Assembly (NCBI GenBank): GCA_018401465.1
Contig: JAGYKE010000004.1
Span: 1,953,857 to 2,017,856, forward strand
Reading direction: 5' to 3'
From: Aestuariivita sp.
Lineage (GTDB): Bacteria; Pseudomonadota; Alphaproteobacteria; Rhodobacterales; Rhodobacteraceae
Length of the DNA: 64,000 nucleotides
Below the pieces are notes generated by a model. It saw only the letters and a list, made by a program, of their open reading frames with translations, did no database searches and was not told the origin of the DNA. Within the stretch, counting starts at the first letter, position 1, and every line of letters begins with the position of its first letter. Of this stretch, positions 33,901-42,128 are shown piece by piece. The position numbers and the translations under genes are program-made.

Positions 33901-34841
33901 CGCCCCTGCCGGTGCAGCCCGTCTTCCTCGACCTGCCGCTTCTGCGCGGGGACGAGGTGCCCCATGCGCCCCACATTGCGCTCACCGCCGATCCCTGGCC
34001 GGGGGCGGCGGCGGTCTACGCCTCGGACCGGGACGAGGATTATGCGCTGGACCGCGTCATCACCGCGCGGTCGGTCGTCGGCGTGACGGAAACCGCGCTG
34101 CACGCGGCACCCCCGGGGCGCTGGGACGAAGGCGCGGCCCTGGAGCTGCATCTGATCTCGGGCGCGCTGTCGTCGCGTCCGCGTGCCTCGGTCCTGAGCG
34201 GCGCGAACCTTGCCGCCATCGGCGACGGCACGCCCGGCGGATGGGAGGTCTTTCAGTTCGCCGATGCCCAGATCATCGCGCCCGACCGCGTCTGGCTCTC
34301 GGGGCGGCTGCGCGGGCAGGCGGGCAGCGACGGGGTCATGCCTGGTGTCTGGCCCGCCGGGTCATGGGTCGTGCTGCTTGACGGCACGCCGGAACAGATG
34401 GCGCTGTCGCCCGCTGCGCGCCGCGTCGCGCGGCATTACCGTATCGGCCCGGCGCGGCGGCCCTATGACGATCCGGCCTATGTGCACGAGGTCCACGCCT
34501 TCGACGGCATCGGCCTCAAACCCTTCGCGCCCTGTCACCTGCGCGCGCAGGAGGGGCCGGGCGGCGATGTCGCGATCGGCTGGATCCGCCGCACGCGCAT
34601 CGACGGCGACAGCTGGGACCTGCCCGATGTGCCGCTGGGCGAGGAGACGGAGGCCTATCTGCTGCGCATCGTGAAGAACGGCGCGGTCCTGCGCGCGGTA
34701 GACCTTGCCGAGCCCGGCTGGATCTATCCCGCCGCCCTTCGCGCTGCGGACGGCGCGACGGGCGCGGTCGGGATCGAGGTCGCGCAGGTCTCGGCCCGGT
34801 TCGGCCCGGGCGCCTTCGCGCGGATCGCCCTCACGCTCTGA
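30906..34841 (+). CDS. GTA megatron tail-tip / host-interaction protein (g15)
   Basis: This 1311-residue protein is the largest of the cluster. It starts with a Gly-rich hydrophobic segment (LLSAAGAALGGSVGGTVMG), then SGAAEGTPIPQVFGRMRLGG. A GTA-type TIM-barrel, glycosidase-like domain follows at about 340-700 (IEAIRHMHAQGQRVMFYPF, FIGIDNYMPLSDW, KPVWFTEFGCPAIDKG). A phage-tail_3 domain (about 780-950) and beta-rich C-terminal domains complete it. In RcGTA this protein forms the central spike-like baseplate and contacts the host. Barrel acidic residues such as the Glu of TEFGCP are present, but activity is unproven. Confidence 0.96.
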   Translation: MATILLSAAGAALGGSVGGTVMGLSSVAIGRAVGATLGRVIDDRLMGQGSEPVATGKVDRFRLSGAAEGTPIPQVFGRMRLGGQVIWASDFTETATTTGGGGGKGRLSTPVVTRFSYSVSLALALCEGEIAGLARIWADGEEIAPRDLNLTIYPGTSDQLPDPVIEAVEGAGQVPAYRGTAYVVIADLNLERFGNRVPQFSFEVTRPVAPDAPDAAGDLSRGVRAVALVPGTGEYALATTPVYLSDRPGARWPANLNSPSGETDLVTSLAQLTDEIPNCGATSLVVSWFGDDLRCGVCTLKPKIERRAQDGTNMPWSVSGLPRAQAEEIEQQDGRPIYGGTPADASVIEAIRHMHAQGQRVMFYPFILMDQTAGNGLPDPWPDATDQPVLPWRGRITTSLAPGRDGTPDGTAQADAEVAAFFGAAAPAHFTIGNGVVHYTGPADDWGLRRFILHYAALSKAAGGVDAFCIGSELRALTQIRGAGHSFPAVAALRALAADVRTILGPGVKIGYAADWSEYFGYQPQDGSGNRYFHLDPLWSDPAVDFIGIDNYMPLSDWRDGDGHLDAQDWPAIHDDAYLRANIEGGEGYDWFYHSPEARAAQIRTPIADDAHGEPWVWRYKDIRNWWENRHHDRIDGQRAADPTAWVPMSKPVWFTEFGCPAIDKGTNEPNKFVDPKSSESAYPVFSDGRRDDFIQRQYVRAMLTHWADAARNPVSPLYGGPMVDMDNAYLWAWDARPFPFFPNNRGLWSDGANFLRGHWANGRAGAQGLPSVVAAICAQAGLPDPDVSGLVGVVRGYAVTDVTDARGALQPLMLAHGFDAVDRDGRLSFVMRGTPRAVTLDEDALVISDELDGRMTRAREAEAELSGRVRLRFVESEGDHAILAEEAVLPDDATHAVATSDLPLSLTRNEARQIAERWLTEARVARDTIRFALPPSLLRLGAGDVVRLPAPDASVQDFRIDRIEQGPYQIADAVRIDAGLYRGVDLPDGLPPVRAFVPPLPVQPVFLDLPLLRGDEVPHAPHIALTADPWPGAAAVYASDRDEDYALDRVITARSVVGVTETALHAAPPGRWDEGAALELHLISGALSSRPRASVLSGANLAAIGDGTPGGWEVFQFADAQIIAPDRVWLSGRLRGQAGSDGVMPGVWPAGSWVVLLDGTPEQMALSPAARRVARHYRIGPARRPYDDPAYVHEVHAFDGIGLKPFAPCHLRAQEGPGGDVAIGWIRRTRIDGDSWDLPDVPLGEETEAYLLRIVKNGAVLRAVDLAEPGWIYPAALRAADGATGAVGIEVAQVSARFGPGAFARIALTL

Positions 34842-35128
34842 TGCGCATCACCTGCGCCGATGTGGCGGCGGTGGCGCGCGCCATCCTGGCCCTGCCTGCT
34901 GCGCGACGCAGGCAGCGTGCCGCCGCCATCCTGCGCGCTGCGCGCCGCGCCGCGCGCCACCGTGCGGCGACGGGGCAGGCGCATCCCCGCTTCGGCGCGG
35001 GCAGCCTGATGGAGGTGGCCCGCAAGCGCCCCCTGCCGCCTGAACCGGGCTTCGACGATCCCGATTACCGCGCAGCCTTCGCGCTGGTCCTGTCGCTGCT
35101 GCGCGACGGTCATGAGCGCGGGGCATGA
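34841..35128 (+). CDS. Small protein coupled to g15 of the GTA cluster
   Basis: This 95-residue basic protein is very rich in Ala and Arg, with helix LPAARRRQRAAAILRAARRAARHRA (in part) and FGAGSLMEVARKRPLPPEPGFDDPDYRAAFALVL. Its start overlaps the g15 stop as TGATG, so it is translated with the GTA genes. It recalls small Rhodobacteraceae proteins that I associate, without certainty, with the DUF7742 label. The high charge could suit nucleic-acid or regulatory binding; function is unknown. Confidence 0.7.
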   Translation: MRITCADVAAVARAILALPAARRRQRAAAILRAARRAARHRAATGQAHPRFGAGSLMEVARKRPLPPEPGFDDPDYRAAFALVLSLLRDGHERGA

Positions 35129-35145
35129 GCGCCGTCATCACGGAT

Positions 35146-35173
35146 TTGCGTTTGGCGGCATATGCCTTATGTG
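35146..35173 (+). promoter_or_regulatory. cysE promoter
   Basis: TTGCGT, a 15-16-base spacer and TTATGT lie about 33 bases before the cysE start, indicating that cysE is transcribed separately from the GTA cluster. Confidence 0.45.
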
Positions 35174-35204
35174 GGTAATCTCGTACCGAGGAAGGACCGA
35201 CGCC

Positions 35205-36014
35205 ATGGCACAGCCCCGCAGCAAGATCGCAAGCGTGGACCCCGTCTGGGACCGTATCACCCGCGAAGCGCATGACGCGGTGCGGGCCGAGCCGCTGATG
35301 GGCGGGCTGATCCATGCCTGCATCCTGCACCACAAGTCGATCGAACGGGCGCTGTCCTACCGCATCTCGGCCAAGCTCTGCTCGAACGAGATGTCGATGG
35401 TCATCCTGCGCGAGATCGCCGAGGACGCCTATGCCGCTTCCCCCGATCTGGTCGAGGCCGCGCGCGCCGATCTGGTCGCGGTCTATGAACGCGACCCTGC
35501 CTGCCACCGCTTCCTTCAGCCCATCCTTTACTTCAAGGGCTATCAGGCCGTGCAATGCTACCGCATCGCGCATTGGCTCTGGACGGAAGGCAAGCGCGAT
35601 CTGGCCTATTTCTTCCAGATGCGGATTTCCGAGATCTTCGGTGTCGACATCCACCCCGCCGCCCGGATCGGGCGCGGCATCATGATCGACCACGCCCATT
35701 CCATCGTGATCGGCGAAACGGCAGTCGTTGGTGACAACGTGTCGATGCTGCATTCGGTGACCTTGGGGGGGACCGGCAAGGAAGAACAGGACCGCCACCC
35801 CAAGATCGGCAACGGCGTGCTGATCGGCGCGGGGGCCAAGGTTCTGGGCAACATCCATGTGGGCCATTGTTCGCGCATCGCCGCCGGATCGGTCGTGCTG
35901 CATGACGTGCCGCCCTGCAAGACGGTTGCCGGCATCCCCGCCAAGATCGTGGGCGAGGCGGGTTGCGAACAGCCGTCTGTGCTGATGGATCACATGCTGG
36001 GCAAGGACGCCTGA
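35205..36014 (+). CDS. cysE: Serine O-acetyltransferase
   Basis: CysE acetylates serine with acetyl-CoA, the first step of cysteine synthesis. The 269-residue protein has an N-terminal helical domain (VWDRITREAHDAVRAEP, then LSYRISAKL) and a left-handed beta-helix with hexapeptide repeats. FGVDIHPAARIGRGIMIDHA contains the catalytic Asp-His pair, and SVTLGGTGK and RHPKIGNGVLIGAGA follow. GAGGAAGGA precedes the Met at 35205. cysE commonly flanks GTA clusters in Rhodobacterales, which helps confirm the cluster boundary. Confidence 0.97.
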   Translation: MAQPRSKIASVDPVWDRITREAHDAVRAEPLMGGLIHACILHHKSIERALSYRISAKLCSNEMSMVILREIAEDAYAASPDLVEAARADLVAVYERDPACHRFLQPILYFKGYQAVQCYRIAHWLWTEGKRDLAYFFQMRISEIFGVDIHPAARIGRGIMIDHAHSIVIGETAVVGDNVSMLHSVTLGGTGKEEQDRHPKIGNGVLIGAGAKVLGNIHVGHCSRIAAGSVVLHDVPPCKTVAGIPAKIVGEAGCEQPSVLMDHMLGKDA

Positions 36015-36035
36015 GCGCTTGCGTCCCGGTCGGAA

Positions 36036-36081
36036 TTGAGGGGGCTCTCTGCCCCCTCAAACTCCCCCGAGGATATTTGGA
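36036..36081. terminator. Hairpin between cysE and pdhC plus CCCGAGGATATTT motif
   Basis: A perfect 10-bp stem (TTGAGGGGGC and its complement) with loop TCTCT is followed by ACTCCCCCGAGGATATTTGG at 36061-36080. The hairpin can end transcripts of cysE and of the convergent pdhC. I recall the CCCGAGGATATTT stretch as frequent after terminator hairpins in Rhodobacterales genomes; its copy number here was not measured. Confidence 0.7.
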
Positions 36082-36099
36082 GCGAGAGGAAGATCAGGC

Positions 36100-37398
36100 T
36101 CAGGCCAGCATGGCCAGCGGGTTTTCCAGATTGTCGACAATCGCCTGCAGCAGTTCCGCGCCGAGCGCGCCGTCGATGACCCGGTGATCGACGCTGAGCG
36201 TCACCGACATCACCGTCGCCACCGTCACTTCGCCGTCCTTGCCGACAACGGGCTTCTTCACGCCCGCGCCGACCGCAAGGATCGCGCCGTGCGGCGGGTT
36301 GATGACCGCGTCGAAGTTGTCGATCCCGTACATGCCGAGGTTCGAGATCGCGAAGCTGCCGCCCACATATTCATGCGGGGCAAGCTTGCGGTCGCGTGCC
36401 CGCGCTGCGAGGTCCTTCATCTCGGACGAGAGCGCCGAGAGCGATTTCTGATGCGCGTCCTTCAGGACGGGGGTGAAGAGGCCACCATCGATCGCCACCG
36501 CGACCGCCACGTCGGAGGGCTTCAGCCGGATGATCCGGTCGCCCGCCCAGACGGCGTTTGCGTCCGGCACCTGCTGGAGCGCAGCTGCGCAGGCCTTGAT
36601 GATGAAGTCGTTGACGGACAGCTTCACGCCACGGCCTTCGAGCTGCGCGTTGAGCTGCGCCCGGAACGCCATCAGCGCATCCAGCCGGATGTCGCGGCGC
36701 AGGTAGAAATGCGGGATCGTCTGCTTGGCTTCGGTGAGGCGCGCCGCGACCGTCTTGCGCATGCCGTCGAGCTTGACCTCTTCATACTCGCGGCCCTGAT
36801 ACATGGCGATGACCTTGTCGGCGGCGGGGCCTGCGGGCATCGCCGCGGGCGCGGCGGCGACAGCGGCCGGGGACGGTGCCGCGGCCGGGCTGGGGGCGGG
36901 TTGCGGCGCGGCGGTGGCGGTCGAACCTTCCACATCGGCCTTCACGATGCGGCCATGCGGACCCGATCCGGCGATCTGCGCCAGATCTAGCCCCTTGTCC
37001 GCCGCGATCCGGCGCGCGAGCGGCGAGGCGAAGACGCGGGTGCCGTTCTTTGCGGGGGCTGCGGGGGCAGGGGCGGCGGTGGCCGCAGCTGCGGGTGCCG
37101 GTGCGGGTGCGGCGGGGGCAGGGGCCTTGGCCGGGGCGGCGTCAGTCACGCTTTCGCCGTCATCGACCAGGATCGCGATGGCGGTGTTGACCTTCACGCC
37201 TTCGGTCCCCTCGGCCACGAGGATCTTGGCGACGATGCCTTCATCGACCGCTTCGAATTCCATCGTCGCCTTGTCGGTTTCGATTTCGGCCAGAAGGTCG
37301 CCCGATTTAACTTTGTCGCCTTCCTTGACCAGCCACTTGGCCAGCGTGCCTTCCTCCATGGTGGGAGACGGCGCGGGCATGAGGATTTCGGTTGCCAT
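36100..37398 (-). CDS. pdhC: Pyruvate dehydrogenase E2, dihydrolipoyl acetyltransferase
   Basis: E2 is the core of the pyruvate dehydrogenase complex and transfers acetyl groups from lipoyl to CoA. The 432-residue protein has a lipoyl domain with Lys43 in ETDKATMEF, an Ala/Pro linker, and a peripheral subunit-binding domain ([28 protein letters not shown]). The catalytic domain ends with DHRVIDG (His405, Asp409). It is the last gene of pdhA-pdhB-pdhC, with 12 bases between pdhB and it. Its N-terminus is nearly identical to that of PdhB. Confidence 0.97.
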   Translation of the reverse strand: MATEILMPAPSPTMEEGTLAKWLVKEGDKVKSGDLLAEIETDKATMEFEAVDEGIVAKILVAEGTEGVKVNTAIAILVDDGESVTDAAPAKAPAPAAPAPAPAAAATAAPAPAAPAKNGTRVFASPLARRIAADKGLDLAQIAGSGPHGRIVKADVEGSTATAAPQPAPSPAAAPSPAAVAAAPAAMPAGPAADKVIAMYQGREYEEVKLDGMRKTVAARLTEAKQTIPHFYLRRDIRLDALMAFRAQLNAQLEGRGVKLSVNDFIIKACAAALQQVPDANAVWAGDRIIRLKPSDVAVAVAIDGGLFTPVLKDAHQKSLSALSSEMKDLAARARDRKLAPHEYVGGSFAISNLGMYGIDNFDAVINPPHGAILAVGAGVKKPVVGKDGEVTVATVMSVTLSVDHRVIDGALGAELLQAIVDNLENPLAMLA

Positions 37399-37410
37399 TC
37401 TCCGCGCTCC

Positions 37411-38766
37411 TTACCTGTAGGTCACTTTTTTCACGGCCTCGATCACCTCGGCGGTGGTGACAAGGGCGTGTTTTTCAAGGTTCGCGGCGTAAGGCATCGG
37501 CACGTCCTTGCCGGTGAGGTTGATCACCGGCGCGTCGAGGTAATCGAACGCCTCCTGCATGATCACGGAGGTGATGTAGTTGCCCACGGAACTTTGCGGC
37601 CAGCCCTCTTCCACCGTCACGCAGCGGTTGGTCTTCATGACCGACCGGATGATCGCGGCTTTGTCCATCGGCCGGATCGTGCGCAGGTCGAGCACTTCGG
37701 CGCTGATGCCGTCGGCGGCAAGCTTCTCGGCCGCTTCCAGCGCATAGGTCATGCCGATCCCGAAGCTGACGATGGTCACGTCGGTGCCTTCGCGCCAGAT
37801 CCGCGCCTTGCCGAAGGGGATGGTGAAGTCCTCCATGTCCGGCACGTCGAAGGACCGGCCGTAGAGGATTTCGTTTTCAAGGAAGATCACCGGGTTCGGG
37901 TCGCGGATCGCGGTCTTCAGCAGGCCCTTCGCGTCGGATGCCGAATAGGGCATCACCACCTTCAGGCCCGGGATATGCGAATACCACGCCGCGTAGTCCT
38001 GGCTGTGCTGGGCCGCGACGCGCGCCGCCGCCCCGTTCGGACCGCGGAAGACCATCGGCGCGCCCATCTGGCCGCCCGACATGTACAGCGTCTTGGCGGC
38101 CGAGTTGATGATGTGGTCGATCGCCTGCATGGCGAAGTTGAAGGTCATGAATTCGACGATGGGCCGCAGGCCGCCGAAGGCCGACCCGACTGCGATCCCG
38201 GCGAACCCATGTTCGGTGATCGGCGTGTCGATCACGCGCTTGGCGCCGAATTCGTCCAGCAAGCCCTGACTGATCTTGTAGGCACCCTGGTATTCGCCGA
38301 CTTCCTCGCCCATCAGGTAGACGGTGCCGTCGCGGCGCATTTCCTCGGCCATCGCGTCGCGCAGCGCTTCGCGCACGGTCTGGGTCTTCATCTTCGTGCC
38401 TTCGGGCCAGTCGGGCGACAGGTCCGCCGCAGGGGCGGCGGGGGCCGCCGCCGCGGGTGCCGTCGGGGCGGGTGCCGGGGCAGGGGCCGCGGCCTTTGCC
38501 GGGGCGGCGTCAGCCACCTCTTCGCCATCCTCGACAAGGATCGCGATCGCGGTGTTGACCTTCACGCCCTCGGTGCCCTCGGCGACAAGGATCTTGCCGA
38601 TCACGCCTTCATCGACGGCTTCGAATTCCATCGTCGCCTTGTCGGTTTCGATCTCGGCGAGGATGTCGCCGGATTTCACGCTGTCGCCTTCCTTCACCAG
38701 CCACTTGGCCAGAGTTCCCTCTTCCATCGTGGGCGAGAGGGCGGGCATCAGGATTTCGGTTGCCAT
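37411..38766 (-). CDS. pdhB: Pyruvate dehydrogenase E1 beta with N-terminal lipoyl domain
   Basis: E1 beta pairs with PdhA to decarboxylate pyruvate. Most E1 beta proteins have about 330 residues; this one has 451 because of an N-terminal lipoyl domain (1-75, Lys43 in ETDKATMEF) and an Ala/Pro linker (about 88-125). The beta-subunit domain follows from [17 protein letters not shown] with [17 protein letters not shown] and [17 protein letters not shown]. Lipoylated E1 beta is known in several alphaproteobacteria. The start follows pdhA by 14 bases and mirrors the PdhC start. Confidence 0.97.
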   Translation of the reverse strand: MATEILMPALSPTMEEGTLAKWLVKEGDSVKSGDILAEIETDKATMEFEAVDEGVIGKILVAEGTEGVKVNTAIAILVEDGEEVADAAPAKAAAPAPAPAPTAPAAAAPAAPAADLSPDWPEGTKMKTQTVREALRDAMAEEMRRDGTVYLMGEEVGEYQGAYKISQGLLDEFGAKRVIDTPITEHGFAGIAVGSAFGGLRPIVEFMTFNFAMQAIDHIINSAAKTLYMSGGQMGAPMVFRGPNGAAARVAAQHSQDYAAWYSHIPGLKVVMPYSASDAKGLLKTAIRDPNPVIFLENEILYGRSFDVPDMEDFTIPFGKARIWREGTDVTIVSFGIGMTYALEAAEKLAADGISAEVLDLRTIRPMDKAAIIRSVMKTNRCVTVEEGWPQSSVGNYITSVIMQEAFDYLDAPVINLTGKDVPMPYAANLEKHALVTTAEVIEAVKKVTYR

Positions 38767-38780
38767 GTGTCTTCGTCCCC

Positions 38781-39776
38781 TCAGGCGTCTGCGTAGATGT
38801 CGGTCCACAGCTCTTCGAGCGCGGGTTCCGGGCTTTCCTTGGCGAAGTCCGCCGCGGCGTTGACGATGTCCTTGATCTCCTTGTCGATCGCCTTCAGGTC
38901 ATCTTCCGTCGCGTGCTTGCCGGTCAGCAGGAGCGAGCGGACCTGTTCGATCGGATCGCGCTCGTCGCGCATCTTCTGCACCTCTTCGCGGGTGCGGTAC
39001 TTCGCCGGGTCAGACATCGAATGCCCGCGATAGCGGTAGGTCTTGACCTCGAGGATGTAGGGTCCCTTGCCCGACCGGCAGTGCGCCACGGCGGTCTCGC
39101 CCGCTTCCTTCACGGCCAGCACATCCATCCCGTCGACCGCCTCGCCCGGGATGCCGAAGGCGGCGCCGCGGGTGTAAAGTTCGGGCGTCGAGGTCGACCG
39201 CTTCTGCGCGGTGCCCATGGCATACTGGTTGTTCTCGATCACGAAGATCACCGGCAAGGCCCAGAGGGCGGCCATGTTGAACGTCTCGTAGATCTGGCCC
39301 TGGTTCGCCGCGCCGTCGCCGAAATAGGTGAAGGTGACGCGGCCATTCTCAAGATACTTGTCCGCGAAGGCGAGGCCCGCGCCCAGCGGCACCTGCGCGC
39401 CGACGATCCCGTGGCCGCCGTAGAAATGCTTCTCTTTCGAGAACATGTGCATCGAGCCGCCCTTGCCCTTGGAGTATCCCCCCTCGCGCCCGGTCAGTTC
39501 GGCCATGACACCGCCCGCGTCCATTCCGCAGGCCAGCATGTGCCCGTGATCGCGGTAGGACGTGATGCGCTTGTCGCCCTCTTCGGCGGCTGCTTCCAGC
39601 CCCACGACGACCGCTTCCTGCCCGATGTAGAGGTGGCAGAACCCGCCGATCAGGCCCATGCCGTAAAGCTGGCCCGCCTTTTCCTCGAATCTCCGGATCA
39701 GCAGCATGTCGCGGTAATAGGTCTTCAGGTCCTCGGCGGACACGTTCGGTTTTCTGGCGGTCTTGCGCACGGCCAT
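38781..39776 (-). CDS. pdhA: Pyruvate dehydrogenase E1 alpha
   Basis: PdhA carries thiamine diphosphate in the E1 component. In 331 residues it shows [21 protein letters not shown] in part, [25 protein letters not shown], and the thiamine-diphosphate motif GDGAANQGQ (153-161) with [12 protein letters not shown]. The phospho-loop region [16 protein letters not shown] is also conserved. It is the first gene of the operon and has a palindrome just upstream shared with lpd. Confidence 0.98.
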   Translation of the reverse strand: MAVRKTARKPNVSAEDLKTYYRDMLLIRRFEEKAGQLYGMGLIGGFCHLYIGQEAVVVGLEAAAEEGDKRITSYRDHGHMLACGMDAGGVMAELTGREGGYSKGKGGSMHMFSKEKHFYGGHGIVGAQVPLGAGLAFADKYLENGRVTFTYFGDGAANQGQIYETFNMAALWALPVIFVIENNQYAMGTAQKRSTSTPELYTRGAAFGIPGEAVDGMDVLAVKEAGETAVAHCRSGKGPYILEVKTYRYRGHSMSDPAKYRTREEVQKMRDERDPIEQVRSLLLTGKHATEDDLKAIDKEIKDIVNAAADFAKESPEPALEELWTDIYADA

Positions 39777-39802
39777 GACGGCGGGCCTCCTCGGCAGCAG
39801 AG

Positions 39803-39822
39803 ATAGTTTAGCGTTAAACTAT
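39803..39822. promoter_or_regulatory. Candidate pdh operator (TAGTT-N8-AACTA) before pdhA
   Basis: ATAGTTTA-N4-TAAACTAT is an eight-bp inverted repeat whose nearer end is 26 bases before the pdhA start. The core TAGTT-N8-AACTA recurs at 27 bases before lpd. Its position near or after the promoter suggests a repressor site; the regulator is not in this window. Confidence 0.6.
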
Positions 39823-39870
39823 TCCATAAAGGATTCTGCGGCGCGAGGCGAGGGATAATGTGACGCGGGG

Positions 39871-40170
39871 TCAGCGGATGACGATTTCGTCCGCGCGGAT
39901 CAGGCCCAGCACGCCGCGCGCCTGTTCGTCGAGAAGGTCGACATCGAGGAAATCATCAGACAGGCGGCGCGTCAGGTTCTCCATCCGCGCCACCTCGGCC
40001 TGCAGGAAGGCAAGCTCGGCGCGCAACGTCTCGGTCTCGGCGCTGATCTCGACCCGGCGGAAAAGGCCGTAATCCCCCTGCACTGCGGCAAAGGTGAAAT
40101 AGATCGACAGGGCGAATGCGACCGAAAAGAAGATCAGCGCGCCGAAACTTGGACGGGTCGATCGGGACAC
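39871..40170 (-). CDS. ftsB: FtsB/DivIC-type septum formation protein
   Basis: FtsB-like proteins are single-pass division proteins that join FtsL and FtsQ in the divisome. This 99-residue protein has a short cytoplasmic N-terminus, one membrane span (about 9-30, ALIFFSVAFALSIYFTF) and a periplasmic coiled coil (about 40-70, AETETLRAELAFLQAEVARMENLT in part). The ending EQARGVLGLIRADEIVI is typical of alphaproteobacterial members. It lies between pdhA and pgk; proximity to pdh genes is common in this group. Confidence 0.88.
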   Translation of the reverse strand: MSRSTRPSFGALIFFSVAFALSIYFTFAAVQGDYGLFRRVEISAETETLRAELAFLQAEVARMENLTRRLSDDFLDVDLLDEQARGVLGLIRADEIVIR

Positions 40171-40239
40171 TTTCTTGCCTGCCTCACGTTTGCTTTACCT
40201 GCGCCTCTTGCCGGGCGACCGGAGCAGTATGGCACAGGT

Positions 40240-40256
40240 GATTCATGCTGTGAATC
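40240..40256. promoter_or_regulatory. Inverted repeat with two GANTC sites before ftsB
   Basis: GATTCA-N5-TGAATC lies 70 bases upstream of ftsB, in the gap after pgk. Each arm contains a GANTC sequence, the target of the cell-cycle methylase CcrM in alphaproteobacteria. It may be a protein site or a methylation-sensitive control of the division gene; untested. Confidence 0.35.
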
Positions 40257-40297
40257 CCTGAAATTCCGGCAGGTTAGGGTTTTCTGCCCTGCGCGTC

Positions 40298-41488
40298 TCA
40301 GCGCATCAGGGCCGCGACGCCCGGCAGGTCCTTGCCTTCCATCCATTCGAGGAACGCGCCCCCTGCAGTCGAGATATAGGTGAAATCGCCCGCCGCCCCC
40401 GCTTGGTTGAGCGCCGCGACCGTGTCGCCGCCGCCCGCCACCGTGATCAGTTGCCCCGCCTTGGTCATCGCGGCGGCCTTGCGCGCGGCGGCGAAGGTGG
40501 CCGCTCCGAAGGGCGCGATCTCGAAAGCGCCCAACGGGCCGTTCCAGATCAGCGTATGGGCCTTTTCCATCAGCGTGCCCAGCCGCGCGACGCTGGCGGG
40601 CCCGGCATCAAGGATCATCGCATCCTCGGGGCACTGGTCCACGGGCAGGGTGCGCGCACTCGCCCCTGCGCGGAATTCGCGTGCGACGACGATGTCGATG
40701 GGCAGCACGATCTCGCATCCTGCGGCCTCGGCCTTCTCCATGATGTCGGCGGCGGTGCCCGTCATGTCATGTTCGGCCAAGGACCGGCCCACCTGCACGC
40801 CGCGCGCGGCAAGGAAGGTGTTCGCCATGCCGCCGCCGATCACCAGGTGATCGACCTTCTCGACCAGGTTCGCCAGCAGTTCGAGCTTGGTGGACACCTT
40901 GGCGCCCCCCACGATCGCCACCAGCGGCCGCCGCGGCGCACCAAGTGCGGCGTCCAGCGCGTGCAGTTCCGCCTGCATCAGACGGCCCGCACAGGCCGGC
41001 AGCAGCCGCGCCAGCCCCTCGGTCGAGGCATGCGCCCGGTGCGCGCAGGAAAAGGCATCGTTGCAATAGATGTCGCCGAGTTCGGCCAGTTCGGCGGCGA
41101 AGGCGGGGTCGTTCGCCTCTTCGCCCGCGTGAAAGCGCAGGTTTTCCAGAAGCAGCACCGCCCCCTGCGGCAGCGCCTTCAGCGCCGCCTGCACGGCGGG
41201 GCCCCGGCAATCGGCCACGAAGGTGACCGGCAGACCGAAGGCGCCTTCCAGCGCGGGCACCAGTTGGCGCAGGGACATGGCGGGCACGACCTTGCCCTTG
41301 GGCCGGTCGAAGTGCGACATCAACACCACCGTGCCGCCTGCCTGCTGGATATCACGGATCGTGGGCACAAGGCGCTGGATGCGCGTGTCGTCGGTGACGA
41401 CCCCGTCGTCCACCGGCACGTTCAGGTCCACCCGGACCAGCACGCGCTTACCCTGCAGGTCCATATCGTCCAGCGTCTTCCAGCCCAC
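40298..41488 (-). CDS. pgk: Phosphoglycerate kinase
   Basis: Pgk transfers phosphate between 1,3-bisphosphoglycerate and ADP in glycolysis. The 396-residue protein has [12 protein letters not shown] (signature, about 14-25), [11 protein letters not shown], the hinge [28 protein letters not shown], and the nucleotide-site end [13 protein letters not shown] with [16 protein letters not shown]-terminal Met-Arg ending is usual. It stands alone, divergent from the cyclophilin pair. Confidence 0.98.
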   Translation of the reverse strand: MGWKTLDDMDLQGKRVLVRVDLNVPVDDGVVTDDTRIQRLVPTIRDIQQAGGTVVLMSHFDRPKGKVVPAMSLRQLVPALEGAFGLPVTFVADCRGPAVQAALKALPQGAVLLLENLRFHAGEEANDPAFAAELAELGDIYCNDAFSCAHRAHASTEGLARLLPACAGRLMQAELHALDAALGAPRRPLVAIVGGAKVSTKLELLANLVEKVDHLVIGGGMANTFLAARGVQVGRSLAEHDMTGTAADIMEKAEAAGCEIVLPIDIVVAREFRAGASARTLPVDQCPEDAMILDAGPASVARLGTLMEKAHTLIWNGPLGAFEIAPFGAATFAAARKAAAMTKAGQLITVAGGGDTVAALNQAGAAGDFTYISTAGGAFLEWMEGKDLPGVAALMR

Positions 41489-41621
41489 CTTGTCGTCTCC
41501 CCTGTTGGCTGCGGCCCCGGGTCCTTGATGTCCGTCGGATCGGGTCCGAGGTCAATGCGTCACTTGGCATTTCCCCTTCCGGGGCTTACCTAACCCCCGA
41601 CCAAAGCAACAGGAGTGGCCC

Positions 41622-42128
41622 ATGGCCGAGATCAAGGACCCCGAGAACACCATCCTCATGGAACTGAAAGGCGGTACCGTCGTCATCGAGCTTCTGCCCG
41701 ATGTCGCACCCCTTCATGTCGCCCGGATGAAGGACCTGGCGCGGGCGGGTCAGTATGACAACGTCTGCTTTCACCGCGTGATCGAAGGCTTCATGGCCCA
41801 GACCGGCGACGTGAAGAACGGCAACATGGAAGCCGGGTTCAACCTGCGCATGGCGGGCACCGGCGGGTCGGACATGTCCGACGTGCCGGCCGAATTCTCC
41901 AAGCTGCCGCATGACCGGGGCACGCTGGGGGCTGCGCGCTCGGCCAATCCCAACAGCGCCAACAGCCAGTTCTTCATCAACTTCAAGGACAACCATTTCC
42001 TGAACGGGCAATACACGGTCTATGGCCGCGTGATCGCCGGGATGGAACATGTCGACGCGATCACCCGGGGCGAACCGCCCGCGTCGCCCGACCGCATGAT
42101 CTCGGTCAAGGTGGCGGCCGATGCGTAA
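41622..42128 (+). CDS. Cytoplasmic peptidyl-prolyl isomerase (cyclophilin)
   Basis: This cyclophilin of 168 residues has no signal peptide. Key segments are FHRVIEGFMAQTGD (catalytic Arg of FHRV), AGTGGSDMSDVPAEF, NSANSQFFINF and LNGQYTVYGRVIAG. The missing tryptophan makes it a bacterial-type, probably cyclosporin-insensitive enzyme. CAGGAG lies before the Met. It overlaps the next gene, a periplasmic paralogue, by eight bases. Confidence 0.96.
   Translation: MAEIKDPENTILMELKGGTVVIELLPDVAPLHVARMKDLARAGQYDNVCFHRVIEGFMAQTGDVKNGNMEAGFNLRMAGTGGSDMSDVPAEFSKLPHDRGTLGAARSANPNSANSQFFINFKDNHFLNGQYTVYGRVIAGMEHVDAITRGEPPASPDRMISVKVAADA

Noticed and set aside
20893-35128. Active prophage
   Set aside because: No integrase, repressor, replication or lysis genes and no attachment repeats; gene set and cysE flank match a gene transfer agent.
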